Of a stretch of DNA of 64,000 bases, positions 60,776-64,000 are shown piece after piece (the first letter of the stretch is position 1; each line of letters opens with the position of its first letter). The notes under the pieces are model-generated. The model was given only the letters and a program-made list of their open reading frames with translations, had not been told where the DNA came from and made no database searches. The stretch is from Alphaproteobacteria bacterium (lineage in GTDB: Bacteria; Pseudomonadota; Alphaproteobacteria; CAAHEQ01; UBA3637): the NCBI GenBank assembly GCA_015062245.1, contig SUVA01000001.1, forward strand, positions 76,856 through 140,855. The letters run 5' to 3'. The translations under genes were made by a program, and so were the position numbers.

Positions 60776-63358
60776 ATGTCATCTGATAAAGTAACGCCGT
60801 TGATGGAACAGTATTTAAAAACAAAACAACAATATCCGGATTGTTTGTTATTTTATCGGATGGGCGATTTTTATGAATTGTTTTTTTCGGATGCTTATCA
60901 GGCATCATCGGCATTGGATATTGTTTTAACCTATCGTGGCACATATATGGGTGAAAAAATACCCATGTGTGGGGTACCGTTTCATGCCTATGAAAATTAT
61001 TTGGTGCGTTTGGTAAAGGCCGGCTATAAGGTGGCCATTTGTGAACAGGTGGAAAGTCCGGCTGAGGCCAAAAAACGTGGTTATAAGGCTGTTGTTAAAA
61101 GGGAGGTTGTTCGGATTGTAACGGCCGGCACTTTAACTGATGATGCTTTATTAAATTCACGCCGACATAATTATTTGGTATCTGTGGCCGATGGCGGATT
61201 AAATTTGGGTGTGGCTTGGGTGGATATGTCCACAGGTGATTTTTTTGTTCAAAAAACGGATGTTGGGGGATTAGGGGCTGTTTTGGCCCGATTGGAAGCC
61301 AGTGAAGTGGTTTTGTCCGAAGAATTTTGTGATAAAAAAGGCTTTGTTTGGGATACGGCCTATGGCCAATTGACCCAATTATCGCCCAGTGATTTTCATA
61401 CTTCTTTACATTCGGATGTTGTTCAAAAATACCCCAGCTTTGACAAAGGCGAACAGTTGGCCATTGGTGTTTTGTTAAAATATATTCATAACACCCAAAA
61501 AGGTCAAATGCCGTTATTAAACGAAGTTCAACAAATTCAGGATGTTCAATTGATGCAAATTGATCGGGCCACCCGTCGCAGTTTGGAATTGACCTCCACT
61601 TTATCCGATGAAAAAGGGGCCAAAAGTTTATTATCCGTTTTGGACAGAACCAACACCGGTGCCGGTGCCCGATTGATGAGTACGTGGCTTTCTTCACCTT
61701 TGATGGATTTGGATCAAATCAATTTCAGATTGGATATGGTCGGCTTTTTTAAAGATAATCCTTTGGTGCTGATTCAGGCCAAAAATATATTAAAAGAAGT
61801 GCCGGATATGGAAAGGGCTTTGGCCCGTTTATCCGTTGCCCGTGGTGGCCCCAGGGATATGTTGGCCATTGTTTCGGGGTTAAAGTTGATTCCGCTTTTA
61901 CGTTCGGAATTGAATGCCGAATTTGTACCCGACAGTTTGACTTGGCAAAAAAAACAAATGGGCGAACACACCTCTTTGGTGGGGGATATTTCACACGCTT
62001 TGTTGGATGAAGTACCTTTGTTGGCCCGTGACGGCGGTTTTGTACGTTCGGGATATCATGCCGACTTGGATGAATTACAAAATATGAAAAAGAATGCCAA
62101 AAAAATGTTGGCGGATTTACAGGCAAAATATACCCAAAAAACAGGCATACAAAATTTAAAAGTTACTTTTAATAATTTGTTGGGCTATTTTATTGAGGTG
62201 CCGGCCCGTTTGGCTCAACCTTTGTTGGATAATAAAGAAATGGGCTTTATTCACCGCCAAACAATGGTGAACTGTGTGCGTTTCACAACGGTTGAATTGG
62301 GGGAATTGGAAACCAAGATTTTGCATGCTGATGAAAAAGCAATTGCTTTGGAATTGGAAATTTATGAACAGTTGCGTGAACGCATTTTATCCCAAAGTGA
62401 TGCGATTTTATCGGCCACAAAGGCTTTGGCCACGGTGGATGTGTGTGTGGCTTTGGCCGATTTGGCTTTGGAACAAAATTGGACTCGTCCTGTTTTGACT
62501 CAGGGGCGTGAATTTGAAATTAAATCCGGCCGTCATCCGGTGGTGGAATACGCTTTGGCCAAAGAACACAAAACCTTTATTCCCAACGATTGCAATTTGA
62601 ATGACAATAATAATTTATGGTTATTGACGGGGCCGAATATGGCGGGTAAAAGTACCTTTTTGCGTCAAAATGCCTTGATGGTTGTGCTGGCTCAGATGGG
62701 GTCTTTTGTGCCGGCCGAAAGTGCCACCATCGGTTTGGTGGATAAATTATTTTCCCGTGTGGGGGCCAGTGATGATTTGGCCCGTGGGCGTTCCACTTTT
62801 ATGGTGGAAATGGTGGAAGTAGCGGCTATTTTAAATAATGCCACTGATAAATCTTTGGTGATTTTGGATGAAGTCGGCCGTGGCACAGCCACTTTTGACG
62901 GTTTGTCTATTGCTTGGGCCACGGTGGAATATTTGCATAATTATAATCAGGCCAGGGCGTTATTTGCTACACACTATCATGAATTGACGGCTTTGGATAA
63001 AAGGTTGAATCGGGTATCGTTGCATACCATGCGTGTGAAAGAATGGCAAGGTGAGATTGTCTTTTTGCACGAAGTCGGATCAGGGGCTGTGGATCGTTCC
63101 TATGGGATTCACGTGGCCCGTTTGGCGGGATTACCGCAAAGCGTTTTAACCAGATCTGAACAGGTTTTGGATCAGTTGGAAGAAAAAAAAGCCGCCCAAA
63201 AACCGCTGTTTGAAGATTTGCCTTTGTTTGCCACCATTGAAAAATCCGCCCCAAAAGAAAGTGAAACAGATAAAAAACTGCGTTCTTTGGATGTGGATAA
63301 CTTATCCCCACGGGAAGCTTTGGATATTTTATATCAATTAAAAAGGGAGTTAAAATGA
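60776..63358 (+). CDS. mutS: DNA mismatch repair protein MutS
   Basis: 860 aa. Mismatch-binding domain with the FxE motif GDFYELFF (about 28-35), connector and lever domains, then the ABC ATPase with Walker [10 protein letters not shown] (about 621), Walker [16 protein letters not shown] and the DNA-gate [12 protein letters not shown]-terminal dimer tail follows ([19 protein letters not shown]). AAGGAAAG precedes ATG 60776. Overlaps the next gene by ATGA. Confidence 0.98.
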   Translation: MSSDKVTPLMEQYLKTKQQYPDCLLFYRMGDFYELFFSDAYQASSALDIVLTYRGTYMGEKIPMCGVPFHAYENYLVRLVKAGYKVAICEQVESPAEAKKRGYKAVVKREVVRIVTAGTLTDDALLNSRRHNYLVSVADGGLNLGVAWVDMSTGDFFVQKTDVGGLGAVLARLEASEVVLSEEFCDKKGFVWDTAYGQLTQLSPSDFHTSLHSDVVQKYPSFDKGEQLAIGVLLKYIHNTQKGQMPLLNEVQQIQDVQLMQIDRATRRSLELTSTLSDEKGAKSLLSVLDRTNTGAGARLMSTWLSSPLMDLDQINFRLDMVGFFKDNPLVLIQAKNILKEVPDMERALARLSVARGGPRDMLAIVSGLKLIPLLRSELNAEFVPDSLTWQKKQMGEHTSLVGDISHALLDEVPLLARDGGFVRSGYHADLDELQNMKKNAKKMLADLQAKYTQKTGIQNLKVTFNNLLGYFIEVPARLAQPLLDNKEMGFIHRQTMVNCVRFTTVELGELETKILHADEKAIALELEIYEQLRERILSQSDAILSATKALATVDVCVALADLALEQNWTRPVLTQGREFEIKSGRHPVVEYALAKEHKTFIPNDCNLNDNNNLWLLTGPNMAGKSTFLRQNALMVVLAQMGSFVPAESATIGLVDKLFSRVGASDDLARGRSTFMVEMVEVAAILNNATDKSLVILDEVGRGTATFDGLSIAWATVEYLHNYNQARALFATHYHELTALDKRLNRVSLHTMRVKEWQGEIVFLHEVGSGAVDRSYGIHVARLAGLPQSVLTRSEQVLDQLEEKKAAQKPLFEDLPLFATIEKSAPKESETDKKLRSLDVDNLSPREALDILYQLKRELK

Positions 63359-63591
63359 AACAATTTTTGTATCAATTATTGGCACTGACTTTTTCTTTAA
63401 CGGTTTTGATATTGATTTTTCAATTGATGTGGATATTGGTCATACCGGCTTTAATCGTATTTTTGGGAATTTGGGCAATCAACGGTATGAAAAAATATTG
63501 GGAAAAAGGCAAGATTCCCCCGTCCGCCACAGGGCCCATCCGTCCCCACCAAGTGATTGATGTGGAATACAGGGAAGTGGAAAAAGAATAA
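63355..63591 (+). CDS. Small membrane protein, 78 aa
   Basis: Overlaps mutS by 4 bp. Two closely spaced membrane helices (about 5-25, 27-45) and a polar C-terminus ([18 protein letters not shown]). No family recognised; the coupling with mutS is probably positional. Confidence 0.7.
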   Translation: MKQFLYQLLALTFSLTVLILIFQLMWILVIPALIVFLGIWAINGMKKYWEKGKIPPSATGPIRPHQVIDVEYREVEKE

Positions 63592-63594
63592 AAT

Positions 63595-63634
63595 ATGACA
63601 TTTTTATGACAAAATTGTTGCATTTTTGTGACAA
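63595..63634 (-). promoter_or_regulatory. Tandem Pho-box-like repeats
   Basis: On the minus strand four 7-mers, each followed by 4 AT-rich bases: TTGTCAC (63634-63628), ATGCAAC (63623-63617), TTGTCAT (63612-63606), ATGTCAT (63601-63595). Spacing of 11 bp and the TGTCAT core match PhoB sites. They overlap the -35 of the downstream porin gene. Confidence 0.7.
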
Positions 63635-63646
63635 CTTGTGTATGAT
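63618..63646 (+). promoter_or_regulatory. Promoter of the FadL-like gene
   Basis: TTGCAT (63618-63623), 17 bp, TATGAT (63641-63646) with TG extension. Confidence 0.6.
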
Positions 63647-63679
63647 ACCTTTGTTGTTTAATTCAAACAAAGGAAAAAA

Positions 63680-64000
63680 ATGAAAAAATTATCTATTATT
63701 TTAGGGGGGCTGTTTGTGGCCTCTGTCGCTCAAGCGGGTGGTTATCAATTAAATGATTATTCTGTAACCGGTTTAGGGCGTTCTTATGCCGGTCAAGGTA
63801 TCATGGGGGACGATTATTCGGCTATTGCTTTTAACCCCGCCGGTATGACTTTGATGAAAAGATCAGGTATTCAAACAGGTTTAAGCTTTGTGAATTTGAA
63901 TGCCGATGTTGAAAGTATTGATTCCAGATACGCCAATCAACACAAAAAAATGGATTTTTGGGTGCCGATTCCTCAATTTTTTGCCCAATATAATTTAAAT
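63680..64000 (+). CDS. FadL/OmpP1-family outer-membrane transporter, cut by window end
   Basis: 107 codons from ATG 63680 (AAAGGAA upstream) to the window edge. A signal peptide (MKKLSIILGGLFVASVAQA) is followed by GGYQLNDYSVTGLGRSYAGQGIMGDDYSAIAFNPAGMTLM, the FadL plug signature with NPAG. Transports hydrophobic compounds across the outer membrane. Pho-box-like repeats in its promoter suggest phosphate control. Confidence 0.88.
   Translation, partial: MKKLSIILGGLFVASVAQAGGYQLNDYSVTGLGRSYAGQGIMGDDYSAIAFNPAGMTLMKRSGIQTGLSFVNLNADVESIDSRYANQHKKMDFWVPIPQFFAQYNLN

Noticed and set aside
61095-61697. 200-codon antisense frame inside mutS
   Set aside because: Same reason; the sense protein is full-length MutS.

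Overview
The window looks like a chromosomal segment of an AT-rich alphaproteobacterium. The evidence is a recA promoter carrying the alphaproteobacterial LexA box (GTTC-N7-GTTC), an LptE-type lipoprotein with the SGCGFTPLYG start, GatCAB, a short ParC, alphaproteobacterial-type tRNAs, and a dnaQ / rsmG / parA / parB cluster. The type IV pilin-like proteins that start with GRSMVEMLGV resemble those of uncultured gut Alphaproteobacteria; that placement is my inference. Promoters are strikingly uniform: TTGAC(A/T) or a close variant, usually a 17-bp spacer, then TATAAT or TAAAAT.

Layout. 1-1768: an accessory patch with two unknown genes next to tRNA-Tyr and a degenerate direct repeat of the tRNA flank. 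1884-7215: a kinase-like protein coupled to a PHP-GH77 fusion, a lipoprotein and an ADP-ribosyltransferase-like protein. 7266-16708: proS, a phosphotransferase with a decayed paralogue, a eukaryotic-type phosphomannomutase, a hydrolase, fba-rpe-phoB and unknown genes. 16799-28631: thrS, tRNA-Ser, recA, rpsO-pnp, map and gatCAB. 28718-41286: htpG, a cell-envelope block (dacA, Sel1, OmpA-like, beta-barrel) and two Cys-rich pilin-like genes. 41328-49266: lepA, parC, rnpB and a dnaJ-like gene. 49359-56482: a metal transporter, a candidate oriC, a third pilin-like gene, dnaQ, rsmG, parA, parB, holA and lptE, with four perfect parS sites in 1 kb. 56575-64000: miaA, a toxin-antitoxin operon with a membrane coiled-coil protein, phoR, mutS and a FadL-like porin whose promoter carries tandem Pho-box-like repeats.

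How it fits together. DnaA boxes at about 50.3-50.5 kb, parS sites at 52.2-53.2 kb and parAB at 53.4-55.0 kb suggest the window spans the origin/centromere region. PhoB (15.2 kb) and PhoR (59.4 kb) are encoded apart. The most novel items are: a two-copy structured leader RNA with its own promoter and terminator, in front of a lipoprotein gene and a pilin-like gene; the Cys-rich pilin-like family flanked by hairpin cassettes; the PHP-GH77 fusion with its kinase-like partner; and a set of genes whose promoters place transcription starts at or next to the ATG (leaderless mRNAs).
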